A program made the position numbers and the translations under genes. 64,000 nucleotides of DNA, taken from NCBI RefSeq assembly GCF_900106525.1, contig NZ_FNOG01000001.1, positions 62,001 to 126,000 of the forward strand, given 5' to 3'. This document shows, piece after piece, positions 26,041-35,800 of the stretch. The notes beneath the pieces were generated by a model. It was not told the DNA's origin, did no database searches, and was given only the letters and a program-made list of their open reading frames with translations. The first letter of the stretch is position 1. Each line of letters starts with the position of its first letter. Origin of the DNA: Lysobacter enzymogenes (lineage in GTDB: Bacteria; Pseudomonadota; Gammaproteobacteria; Xanthomonadales; Xanthomonadaceae).

Positions 26041-29000
26041 TCAACCGAAGTAAGGCCGCTCGGCCGCGAACAGCAGGCGCTTGGCGCCGTCGCGCCAGGC
26101 TTGCGGGCAATCGCGGCCGAGCATCACCACCGCGGTGGCGTAGGCGATGCCGCGCGAGCGTGGGTTGATCTTGCCCAGCGCGCGCTCGGCCTGTTCGGCC
26201 GAAGCGCTGCCGCCGCGGCGCACGGCGTCGAAGAAGGCGGCGATCCTGGCCGCGTCTTCCGGATCGGCGCGCATCGCGTTCTCGCGCCGGTGCGCGGCGC
26301 CGGCATCGCGTTCGCGTTCGGCCAGCGCGGCCAACGCCCAGGCGCTGGCCGGGTCTTCCTCGGGCTGGTCGGATTGCGCCAGCGCCTGCGCCACTGCATC
26401 GGCCGGCGCGCCTTCGGACGCGGCGATCAAGCGTTGCAGGTAAGCCCGCGTGTCCCCCGCGCCGTTCGCCGCTTGCAGCGCGCGCGCCAGATCGCCGGAC
26501 TTGAGCGCGACGAACGCCCAGTGCGGCGACTCGCGCGGCACCGTGCCCTGCTCGATCGCCAGCAAGGTCTGCAATTGCCCCGAGCCGCTGGCGTCCAGTC
26601 GCGCGGCGTCGCCATCGATCGCGCGCTGGGTGCGCGCGACCTCGGTCGCCAGCCACTCGTTGGCCTGCGGCATCTTCGCGGCCTGGCGCAACAGCGGCAG
26701 CGCCTGATCCCACTGGCCGCGCTCGTTGGCGGCGTGGCCGGCGGCGAGCGCGAACCAGCCGTGCTCGGGCCAGCGCGCATGGCCGGCGGCGAAGGCGCGG
26801 TCGCGCTCGTCGTTGTCCGGCGCGCAGCGCAGCGCGATGTAGCGCAGGTCGGGCGATTGCGGCGCGCGTTCCGACAGAGCGTTGTGGCGCGCGCACACTT
26901 CGGCGCGGGCGGGCTTGCCCTCGCTCGCGTCCTGCTCGGCGCGCAGCGCGATCACCTCGGCCGGCGCGCGTTGCAGGCGCGCGCCGATCAGCGCGGCCGC
27001 ATCCGGCTGGCGCGCGGCCAGCGTCAGCCATTCGGCGATATGGCGCGAATCGCCGGCGTCCCAGCGCACGTGCGCGGCGATCAGCGCATGCTTGTCGGCG
27101 TCGTCGCGGGCCAGTTGCAACTGGTCGGACGGCGACAGCCCGGCGAAGCCCTGCAACACCCGGCGGCTGCCGCCGTTGCCCTTGGTGCTGATCTGCTTCG
27201 GCGGCTCCTCGAAGATGTGGTCGGCGCTGGAGGCGATCCAGCGCGGCGCGCCGAGCTTGTTCTCCGGCACTTCGCCGCCCGGGCCGTAGACCGCGGTCCA
27301 CTCCACCAGCGGCGCGGCCGAGGCGATGTTGTAGACGTAGTGCGAAGCATGCGTCGGGCCGTCGCTGTCGAACTCCTCTACCACCGCGCCATCGGCGGTG
27401 CGCGCGACCACGTGGTGGCGGCCGCCGTCGGCCAGCTCGACGGTGAGGTTCTGCAACGGCGGCAGGTCGTACCCGCGGCCGTCGACTTCCACCCGCATCG
27501 CCTGGGCCAGCCCGTTGAGCACGGTGAGCTTGGCCATGCCGACCGAAGCGCCGACGAACAGCACCGCGCCGACGATGCCGGCGGCCGCGGCCACGCGCGA
27601 GATCGACGGCAGCAGGCCGTCGGCGGTCTGGAAGCGATCCCACCAGCCGAGCTTGGTCTGGTGCTTGCGGCCGTTGCCGGGCTTGAGCCGGGTGTAGTCG
27701 CGCGGCGCCGCGGCCGGCGCGTCGTCCGAGGGCCGGGCGAAGCGCGCGTTGTCCGCGTCGTAATCGCTGGCGTCGTTGCCGTCGGCGGCGACGCGCTCGG
27801 CGATGGCCTGATCGAAGGCGGCCTGTTCGGACGCATCGCGTGCGACTGCGGCGATGCTCGCTTGCGCGGAGCCGGTGCGCTCCGGCGCGTCCGCATCCGC
27901 GGTGGACACTTCCACGGCCGGCGCTTCGGCGATTGCGACCATGCCGTCGGCATCCTCGCGCTCGCCCCCACGCAACGCGCGCGCGACTTCGTCTTCGGTC
28001 GCCAGCAGCGATTCCAGCGCGGCGTCGCGCAGCGCCGCCAGCGGGCCGACGGTGCCGCGCACCCAAGTGTCGATCGCGCCGAGCCACTGCTGGATGTTGT
28101 CGCGGTCGGCCACGGGCAGGCGGAACTCGCCCAGCGCCGCGGCCCAGTCGGCGGCGCCCAGGCGCGTGGCGATGCGGCTGTCCATGCGCACTTGCGCGGC
28201 ATGCGCATACAGCGCGTCGAGCGTGCGGTGCAGCTGGTTGGCCGAAGCCACCAGGCGGTTGAGTTCGTCGGAAGACACCCGGCGGTCGGCGGTCACCACC
28301 TCGTAGGTGTTGACCAGCAGGCTGTTGGCGTCCTGCAGGTCGGCGTGGCTGTGGTCGGCGTAATGCAGCACCGCCAGTTGCCCGCGCAGCAGCGCTTCCC
28401 ACGGCCCGCCCAGCGCGCGCGCCGCGGCCAGGTGCACGCTGCGGCAGCGGCGGTCGTGCCCGCGCACCTGCTCGCGCAGCGGCGCCAGTTCGGCGTCGAG
28501 TTCGGCCAGCACCTTCGGCAGTTGCTTGGCCGGAAACTCGCCGCCGCGCCAGCGCACCACGCCGCCGGGCGCGCGCAGGTGGCCGGCGCGCAGCGCGTCG
28601 AGGGTGGCGCGTTCGGCTTCCAGCTCGCGCAGGCGTTCCAGCGCGTCGCCGTGCTCGGCGGGGTACAGGCCGGCCAGCTGCGCATCGAGCGCGGCGTCGG
28701 CCACCGAGTGATAGAGCTCGTCGGGACGCTCGTAGTCGCGCACGATCGAGCGGCCGAGATAGGTGCCGCGGAAACGGCGGTCCAGGGCCAGATCGTCGAA
28801 GTCGCGGTCCACGCGTTCCAGGCTGTCGGCGATCGGCACCGGCGCCAGCGGCTCGGCGCTGTCGATCATCTCGCGCGAGATGCGCTCTTTCAGCGCCTGC
28901 GCATCGCGCAACAGCTCCAGCGCCGGGCGCGTATCGATTTCGCAGGCGATATAGCTGCGCTTGATATTGCGTTCGCGGTCGCTGTTGGCCGGATGGGTGG

Positions 29001-30078
29001 ACCACATCTGCGGCGGCTGCGCCAGCTCGCTCTTGAACACGCGGTGCTGGTCGCGGCCGGCGTCGGGTAGCCGCGGCGGCTCGCCGTACTCGGCGTCGGC
29101 GAACACCCGCTGCAGGTGTTCGATGATGCGCGTCTGCACCGCGAACAGGTCGGCGACCGGGCGCTGGTTGGCGTACTCGCGGTTGGCGAAGCTCAGGGTG
29201 CGGCTCCAGGCGTCGTCGGCGGCGCCGAGCCGGTGCAGGGCGTGCACCAGCGCGTCGCTGCCGGTCAGCGACGCGGCGACCAGATCGGCCTGGTACTCCA
29301 TCTCGCGCGACAACGCGCGCTGGGCCAGCACCACCAGCCGGAACACCATCTCCACCAGCGAGCGGATCGACCACACCACCAGCGACAGGATCCAGCCGAC
29401 CCAGGCCACGCGCAGATCGAAGCGCGACAGCGCGCGCAGGAAATCGTCGAAAGCGTCGCGCTTGGCGATGATGTGCGCGGCGATCTGCTGGGCCACGTAG
29501 ACCCAGCGGCCGACCGCCATGGTGCGCTGGGCGAAGTGGCCGAACTCGTGCGCCAGCACCGCCTTGAGCTCGCCCAGGTTGAGCACGTTGACCAGGCCCA
29601 GGCCGATTTCCAGATTCTTCTTCGACGGCAGGATCAGGTTGAGCAGGGACAGGTCGTAGAACACGCCGGCGTTGACCCGCGGCGACAGGAATACGCGGTG
29701 CGGCCGCGGCGCGCCGGCCTCGTCGGCGAGGCGGTGCAGGAAGGCGAACAGCTCGGGCTGGTCGGCCGGCTTGAGCTCCAGGTCTTCCCCGCCGGCGCCG
29801 CGGCGCTTGAAGATCAGCGCCTTGGCCATGAACAGGCACAAGAACGCGGCGCAGGCGCCGGTGATGCCGTTGCCGATCAGGTTGCCGCCGTCGCCCTGGA
29901 CCAGTGCCGCGAACAGCCGCCAGGCGGTCCAGCCGAACCAGACCAGCAGGGCGAAGTAGATCGCGACGAAGTCGAGCAGGCCAAGCATGGCCAGCCAGGC
30001 GTGGCGACGGTAAGCGGCGCTGGGCGCAGTCAGTTGCGCGGGCACGGAGGCGGGTCCGGCCGGGTACATCGAGTCCAT
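26041..30078 (-). CDS. Very large M48-family membrane metallopeptidase with C-terminal helical-repeat region
   Basis: 1345 residues, several times the length of HtpX-type M48 enzymes. Two N-terminal membrane helices (~28-60 and ~70-92) precede the catalytic domain with HEFGH at 177-181 and the third zinc ligand in the EYQAD motif (E261); a hydrophobic hairpin at ~224-252 sits between them. Residues ~300-780 are mainly helical and acidic. A further membrane helix (~822-850, SISRVAAAAGIVGAVLFVGASVG) is followed by a beta-rich part and a TPR-like C-terminus (~1000-1345, e.g. 'LPLLRQAAKMPQANEWLATEVARTQRAIDGDAARL'). It may act in membrane-protein quality control, with the tail as a substrate or partner platform. 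GGGGA precedes the start. Confidence 0.87.
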   Translation of the reverse strand: MDSMYPAGPASVPAQLTAPSAAYRRHAWLAMLGLLDFVAIYFALLVWFGWTAWRLFAALVQGDGGNLIGNGITGACAAFLCLFMAKALIFKRRGAGGEDLELKPADQPELFAFLHRLADEAGAPRPHRVFLSPRVNAGVFYDLSLLNLILPSKKNLEIGLGLVNVLNLGELKAVLAHEFGHFAQRTMAVGRWVYVAQQIAAHIIAKRDAFDDFLRALSRFDLRVAWVGWILSLVVWSIRSLVEMVFRLVVLAQRALSREMEYQADLVAASLTGSDALVHALHRLGAADDAWSRTLSFANREYANQRPVADLFAVQTRIIEHLQRVFADAEYGEPPRLPDAGRDQHRVFKSELAQPPQMWSTHPANSDRERNIKRSYIACEIDTRPALELLRDAQALKERISREMIDSAEPLAPVPIADSLERVDRDFDDLALDRRFRGTYLGRSIVRDYERPDELYHSVADAALDAQLAGLYPAEHGDALERLRELEAERATLDALRAGHLRAPGGVVRWRGGEFPAKQLPKVLAELDAELAPLREQVRGHDRRCRSVHLAAARALGGPWEALLRGQLAVLHYADHSHADLQDANSLLVNTYEVVTADRRVSSDELNRLVASANQLHRTLDALYAHAAQVRMDSRIATRLGAADWAAALGEFRLPVADRDNIQQWLGAIDTWVRGTVGPLAALRDAALESLLATEDEVARALRGGEREDADGMVAIAEAPAVEVSTADADAPERTGSAQASIAAVARDASEQAAFDQAIAERVAADGNDASDYDADNARFARPSDDAPAAAPRDYTRLKPGNGRKHQTKLGWWDRFQTADGLLPSISRVAAAAGIVGAVLFVGASVGMAKLTVLNGLAQAMRVEVDGRGYDLPPLQNLTVELADGGRHHVVARTADGAVVEEFDSDGPTHASHYVYNIASAAPLVEWTAVYGPGGEVPENKLGAPRWIASSADHIFEEPPKQISTKGNGGSRRVLQGFAGLSPSDQLQLARDDADKHALIAAHVRWDAGDSRHIAEWLTLAARQPDAAALIGARLQRAPAEVIALRAEQDASEGKPARAEVCARHNALSERAPQSPDLRYIALRCAPDNDERDRAFAAGHARWPEHGWFALAAGHAANERGQWDQALPLLRQAAKMPQANEWLATEVARTQRAIDGDAARLDASGSGQLQTLLAIEQGTVPRESPHWAFVALKSGDLARALQAANGAGDTRAYLQRLIAASEGAPADAVAQALAQSDQPEEDPASAWALAALAERERDAGAAHRRENAMRADPEDAARIAAFFDAVRRGGSASAEQAERALGKINPRSRGIAYATAVVMLGRDCPQAWRDGAKRLLFAAERPYFG

Positions 30079-30334
30079 GTTGTCCCCATCGAGCGGTGGC
30101 GGCGCGCGGCCGCGGTGTGCGCGCCCGGCCTGCCCGCAAGGGGCGCCCCGCCGGGGGCCGGCCTATTCTGCCCCGATTTTTGTGATGGAGTAAGCATCGC
30201 CAGTGCGGGTGGGGCCCGGCCCGGGCGGTGGAACGCACCGATCCGCCGGTGCGCCCGGCTTCGGCTTGATGGCGCCGGGCCGCGCCCGCATGGTGACTGT
30301 ATCCTGAGAATTGCGCGCCGCGCGGAGCTTTGCC

Positions 30335-31009
30335 ATGAGTTCGTCCAACCCGACCGCGAAGGTCAAGATCGACTTCGTCTCCGACGTGGTCTGCCCGTGG
30401 TGCGCGGTCGGCCTGAATTCGCTGGAGCAGGCCATCGCCCGGCTCGACGGCGAAGTCGAAGTGGAACTGCACTTCCAGCCGTTCGAACTTAACCCGCAGA
30501 TGGCGGCCGAAGGCGAGCGCATCGACGAGCACCTGGCGCACAAGTACGGCCTGGGCGCCGAGCAACTGGCGCGCAACCGCGAAGCGCTGCGCGAGCGCGG
30601 CGCCGCGGTCGGTTTCCAGTTCGGCGATCGCGACCGCATCTACAACACTTTCGACGCCCACCGCCTGCTGCACTGGGCCGGCACTCAGAGCGCCGATGCC
30701 GAGCGCGCGCTCAAGCACGCCTTGCTCAAGGCCTATTTCACCGATGGCCGCGATGTGTCTTCGCGCGAGGTGCTCGCGGCGGTGGCGGGCGAGGCCGGCC
30801 TCGACGGGCAGCGCGCCCGCGCCGTGCTCGATTCGGACGAGTACGCGCAGGACGTGCGCAAGCAGGAGCGTCTCTACCAGGAAGCCGGAATCAGCGCGGT
30901 GCCGTCGGTCATCATCAACGACCGTCATCTGATCCAGGGCGGGCAGCCGGTGGAGCAGTTCGAAGCGGCGCTGCGGCAGATCGCGGCGCAGGGCGGGGCG
31001 CGCGGCTGA
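30335..31009 (+). CDS. DsbA-family oxidoreductase, FrnE-like
   Basis: 224 residues from the ATG at 30335 (GGAG upstream). It has a thioredoxin fold with the catalytic CPWC (VVCPWCAVGLNSL, near residue 21), the cis-Pro segment 'GISAVPSVIINDRHLIQGGQP' and the DsbA helical insertion 'YNTFDAHRLLHWAGTQ'. There is no signal peptide, so it is cytoplasmic, as is usual for the FrnE/2-hydroxychromene-isomerase-like branch, which is linked to stress tolerance and disulfide isomerisation. It diverges from the M48 gene with ~250 bases between them. Confidence 0.9.
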   Translation: MSSSNPTAKVKIDFVSDVVCPWCAVGLNSLEQAIARLDGEVEVELHFQPFELNPQMAAEGERIDEHLAHKYGLGAEQLARNREALRERGAAVGFQFGDRDRIYNTFDAHRLLHWAGTQSADAERALKHALLKAYFTDGRDVSSREVLAAVAGEAGLDGQRARAVLDSDEYAQDVRKQERLYQEAGISAVPSVIINDRHLIQGGQPVEQFEAALRQIAAQGGARG

Positions 31010-31085
31010 TCGGCGGCGCGGTTCGCGTAGTTCAGTCCACGTAATCGGCACCGGCGCGCTTGCGCGTCGGTGCTGTGGCGATGAA

Positions 31086-31106
31086 GACGCCGCTTCGCGC
31101 GGCGTC
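31086..31106 (+). terminator. Hairpin downstream of the FrnE-like gene
   Basis: An 8-bp perfect GC stem (31086-31093 with 31099-31106), loop TTCGC. It has a weak T content after it. The next ~350 bases to 31459 hold no identifiable gene or site. Confidence 0.5.
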
Positions 31107-31459
31107 GTTGCACGACATCTTTGCCCGATCGGTTCGATCCGTTGCGCGCCGGCCGCTGCAACGCGCGAACGCGTCGCGAGCGCTTGTCCGCAGCCGGCGC
31201 CGGCCTTAGCATCCGCGCCGCGACCTCAAGCGGTCGCAACCCTCCCTTCGCCAGCCCGGCGTTCGCGCCCGCCAGCCCTTCTTTTTCGCGCGCCGTGCAG
31301 CGCAGCACGCCGCGCCGCCGGCGGTGACCGCCGCCGCATTCGCGACGAGACGGTTAGAACGAATCCGCGCACCGACCCGCCGACGCGCGCGGTCTGCCAC
31401 ATCGCTGCCATCGCCGCCGCCGCAAGCTCCTGGGTTCGCCCAACGCCAGGACCGCCGCC

Positions 31460-32467
31460 ATGCTCCGATGCTTCGCCGCCCGTCTGCGCACCGCCGTGCG
31501 CCTCGCCTGCCTCGGCACCGGCTTGCTCGCCGCCAACGCCGCCGGCGCCGCCGGCCTGTCGGCCGCCAATCCCGTCGACCGCGCCGCGCTCGCGCTGCGC
31601 TGGGCGCCGGTGCATTACCAAGACGTCGACCAGACCGGCAGCCACGCCCTCGGCGGCGCCGCCGACTACATCGCCCGCTACGACTTCGACGGCGACCTCG
31701 ACGCGCGCAACAACTGGGACCGCGCCGGCCACAGCGCCTACCCGCTGGCCGCGCACGCCTATTACTCGGTGGTGGAAACCGCGACCCACTGGTACATCAC
31801 CTACCTGTTCTTCCATCCGCGCGACTGGACCGATTCGTTCTTCGACACCGAACACGAGAACGACGCCGAAGGCGTGATGCTCGCCGTCGCCCGCGACGGC
31901 AGCGCCTACGGCAGGCTCAAGGCCGCCGTCACCGTCGCCCACACCGACTTCTTCTCGTTCGTGCCCGCCGGCAGCGACTGGACCGGCAACGCCGAAAACG
32001 TCGACGGCACGCTGTCGTTCCTGACCTACCAAGGCGCGCCGCACCCGGTCACCGCGCAGGAAGCCAAAGGCCACGGCCTCAAGGCCTGGCCCGCCTACGA
32101 CATCAAAGGCGACGGCGTGATCTATTACCCCTCGCTCAGCGTCGCCGAAGTCCCCTCCGGCCCGGACGACCGCGACGTCAAATACAAACTCATCGACATC
32201 TTCGAACCCGGCGGCCTGTGGGACCAGCGCAACACCCCGTCGCTGTTCGCCAGCTACGGCAGCTTCGCCGGCGACAAGAGCGGCGGCTGCGGCAGCGGAG
32301 CGATCGGCTGCAGCGTCAACGCGGCCAACGCTCCGTGGGGGTGGGACGACAGCAACGATGGCCCGGGGCGCGGCGCATTGGCTACGGATCCGGTGGGGCT
32401 GACGATGAATTACTTTCGGATTCCGGAGGCGGTGAGTGGGGTGTATAGCTACAACCCGTATCGGTGA
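31460..32467 (+). CDS. Secreted protein, tentatively Vps62/DUF946-like
   Basis: 335 residues. A signal peptide (about 1-32: RLACLGTGLLAANAAGAAG) is followed by a single soluble domain: 'LALRWAPVHYQDVDQTG', 'GGAADYIARYDFDGDLDARNNWD', 'AAHAYYSVVETATHWYITYLFFHPRDWTDSFFDTEHENDAEGVMLAVARDG', 'AHTDFFSF' and a C-terminal region with a Cys pair (KSGGCGSGAIGCS). The HWYITYLFFHPRDW/EHENDAEG pattern resembles Vps62-related bacterial proteins; I recall the family rather than a function. Many His/Asp residues suggest a metal-dependent enzyme, but this is not shown. It is monocistronic. Confidence 0.72.
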   Translation: MLRCFAARLRTAVRLACLGTGLLAANAAGAAGLSAANPVDRAALALRWAPVHYQDVDQTGSHALGGAADYIARYDFDGDLDARNNWDRAGHSAYPLAAHAYYSVVETATHWYITYLFFHPRDWTDSFFDTEHENDAEGVMLAVARDGSAYGRLKAAVTVAHTDFFSFVPAGSDWTGNAENVDGTLSFLTYQGAPHPVTAQEAKGHGLKAWPAYDIKGDGVIYYPSLSVAEVPSGPDDRDVKYKLIDIFEPGGLWDQRNTPSLFASYGSFAGDKSGGCGSGAIGCSVNAANAPWGWDDSNDGPGRGALATDPVGLTMNYFRIPEAVSGVYSYNPYR

Positions 32468-32876
32468 ATGGTGGCGGGAAGCGCGGCTTCTACGACGCAA
32501 TGAGCATGTGTACAAAAGCTGCGAATTTTGCGGCTTGAATCGATCCGGTCGTTGCAGAGATGATGCGGTGCGATCGCTCCTTGTTCTTTCGCCAGGGCGG
32601 AGCACCTCTCGAAAGCCAGCAAGGATGGTCGATCGGGCCCGGCAGGGCCCGTCATCAACGGATGAACAGCTCGACACACGCCCCGTTTATGATTTCTGCA
32701 CGAGCCGATGGCGACACGCGCGCCAGCCTCCTGCTATGCGTTACGGGCGCCTTGCCGATCCTGTCCACTGAGCGTCCAAGTCGAAAAGTCCGCATTGCCG
32801 GCGGGCCGGGTCCGTTCGTGTTGCCGCAAGCCCGCCTGCAGCGGGCAACCGTATGAAGTTCGGAAAAGGAATCGTG
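32468..32876. other. Intergenic region upstream of the RHS gene
   Basis: About 409 bases with no credible coding sequence and a lower GC content than the flanks, marking the left edge of the RHS region. AAGGA at 32864-32868 is the RHS ribosome-binding site. No promoter is recognised with confidence. Confidence 0.45.
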
Positions 32877-35800
32877 ATGAACGCGAAGTCATGGTGGGGC
32901 ATTGCAGCTGCTTCGGCTGCGTTGCTGTTTGCGGGCGCAGTGCAGGCTCAGGTGCCTGAATATGTGTATCGGGCTACCCGCTACATGCCTCAGGCGCAGT
33001 CGCAGGACTTCGCCACCCAGGCGGAAGCCGAGGCCTATATCCGGGCCGAGCCGTCCCCTGCCTTGGGCAACGCGTTCCTGGTCAATACCCGCGCGTTTGC
33101 GGCCAGCGACAGCGCCGTCCTGCTCGAATACAACGTGCCGTGGCGGAAGTACGAAAGCTACGAGGGTGCTTACTACGACGGACATATGTCGGGCAATGCG
33201 ACCGACTGCTACGGCCTGAAGTGCCGGACCGAAGAGGAAATGGTCGCTGCAAGCATGCGCGCCTATCCGCTCGATGGCGCTTACACCCCGACGCTGCGCG
33301 GCGCTTATCTGTCGCCCCCGTTTGCCATGTGGTCTACAACTTCGTCCGATGCTCGGAAAGTCTGGATCGCTATGAATGCGGTGCAGTACAGCGGCGGGCC
33401 GATCCCCAACGCACGGGAGATTACTGCAACCAACGCTAGCGGTAATTCTTATACCTATCGAATCAATCGGGTCGATACTTACATCTGTCCGGCGCTGTTC
33501 AATGGCACTGATAATCCCTATGGGGAAGCGCGTTACGGAACCTGGCCGATCTTCTGCGTCAATAGCGCGCAAGGTCAGATCCTTGTGCGCTTCAAGCAAC
33601 GGGCTCCGTTCTGTTCTGGCAAGACCGATCAGTCCGGCCAGGTACCCAATGACCGGCCCGGCAACCCCTGCGCCGCTGATTTCGGCAACAAGGAATACCG
33701 CGAGGGCGATTTCGCCTGGGATGGCTTCGATTTCCGCCGCGCCTATAACTCGATCGCCGATTTCCCGCTGTCTTCGGGCTTCGGCAACAACTGGTCGCAT
33801 ACGTTTTCCGACCGACTGATGTTCGACAATGCCGGCAACGCGACCTATTGGATCCGCCCCGACGGCTATGTGGAGCGCCTGTATGTGGTCGAATCCGGAA
33901 AGCAGGTCTATTACTCGCCCAACACGCCTAATCTCGCGCTGACCAAGCCAACTAGAGGCTCTCAGGATCCGGCGGACGGCGTCTGGCGGCTTTCCGCACC
34001 CGGGCAGAAAGTCACGTGGTTCGATGCCAAGGGGCGGCTGCTGCGTAAGCAGATCGCCGGCACCAAGGTCGACCTTGCCTACTGCGGCGGAACCGAACTG
34101 GGTACCGACGACTGCCCCTCCCGGGATCTGATCCGGCGCGCGACCAATTCGCGTGGCCGCACGCTCGAGTTCACCTATACCGTTCTGCCCGGCGCCACGC
34201 AGGAAGCGCGGCTGGTCTCGGTCAAGGCCGACGGCGCGGTCGCGATGCAGTACCGCTACGACGCCCAAGGGCGTATGACCGCGGCGTGGCACGACGGTGT
34301 CGAAGGCGCGGGGCGTCGCTACCTCTATGGCGAATCGGCGCAACTGTGCCGCAACGCCAGCGGCGGCACGATTGCGGGATGCGATCCGATCAAGTTTCCG
34401 AACCACATGACCGGCGTCGAGGACGAGTCCGCGACCCGCTTCGCCACCTACTCCTATGACGACAAGGGCAGGGCGACCATCAGCGAGCATGCCGGCGGCG
34501 CCGGGCGCGTCACCGTGGACTATCTCTCCGCCACCCAGAGCAAGGCGACCCTGGCGTCCGGCGCGGTCAAAACCTTCGGCTACACCAACGAACAGCTGAA
34601 GAAAATTTCGAGCGCGACCGTCTCGGGCGGAGCCGGAACCTCCACTCAGACCACTCAGGTGGGTTACGACAATCGCTGGCGAGTGGCTTACAACAGCGCC
34701 GTCGGCGGTGCGCGTACCGAGTTCGGTTACACGGGGCCGAATCTTTCCAGCCGCAAGGAAGGTTTGAGCGAAGCTGGCGCTACTACCGCAGTAACCCGAA
34801 CGACTCAGTTCGACTGGAACACCGCCTATAACGAGCCCAGCGAACAAAGAGTTTTGAACAGCAGCGGCGCAGCCGTGGCGAAACGCAAGTGGACCTACAA
34901 CGACCGGGGACAGCCGTTGGTGTCCACCGAGGTCGATCCGGCCACCAATGAAGAGCGCTCCACGACGATCGCCTACTGCGAACAGGCCGATGTGACCGCC
35001 GGCGATTGCCCGGTGATCGGCTTGGTCCGGTCCGTGGACGGTCCGCGCACCGACGTGGCGGACGTGACCCATTACGAGTACTACCCGGTCGACGCGGCAG
35101 GTTGCGCCGCGGCGCCTCCGGCGAACTGCGCCTATCGCAAGGGCGACCTGTGGATGATCACGGACGCCCTGGGCCGCTCGACCGAAATGCTGCGCTACGA
35201 CTCCGCAGGCCGCCTGCTGTCGAGCAAGGACATCAACGGCGTCGTCTCCGACAACGAGTTCTCCTCCCGCGGCTGGCTGCTCGCCACCAAGGTCCGCGGC
35301 GCCGACAACAACAGCGAAAGCGACGACCGCATTTCCCGCTTCGACTACTGGCCGACCGGCCAGCTCAAGAAGTCGACCCTACCCGACGGCGCCTCGCTGA
35401 CCTTCACCTACGACGCGGCCCAGCGCTTGACCGACGTCACCGACAACGACGGCAACACCATCCACTACACCCTGGATAACGAGGGCAACCGGACCAAGGA
35501 AGACACCAAGACTTCCACCGGCACGCTCAAGCGCACCCTGTCGCGGGTCTACAACACGCTGGGGCAGTTGCAGGCGAACAAGGACGCGTCGCAGAACGCG
35601 ACCGTCTACCGCTACGACGGCCGCGGCAACCAGGACCGCACCACCGATGCGCTCGGCCGGATCACCGACCACACCTACGACCCGCTCAACCGGTTGGTGC
35701 GGACGCTGCAGGATGTCGGTGGACTTAATGTCGAGACGAAGTTCGAGTACGACCCGCTGGATCGGGTGGCTAAGGTTACCGATCCGAAGGGGTTGGATAC

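Noticed and set aside
25892-31051. A 1719-codon open frame on the minus strand
   Set aside because: It overlaps the M48 gene in another frame and the FrnE-like gene in antisense; Arg-rich low-complexity translation.
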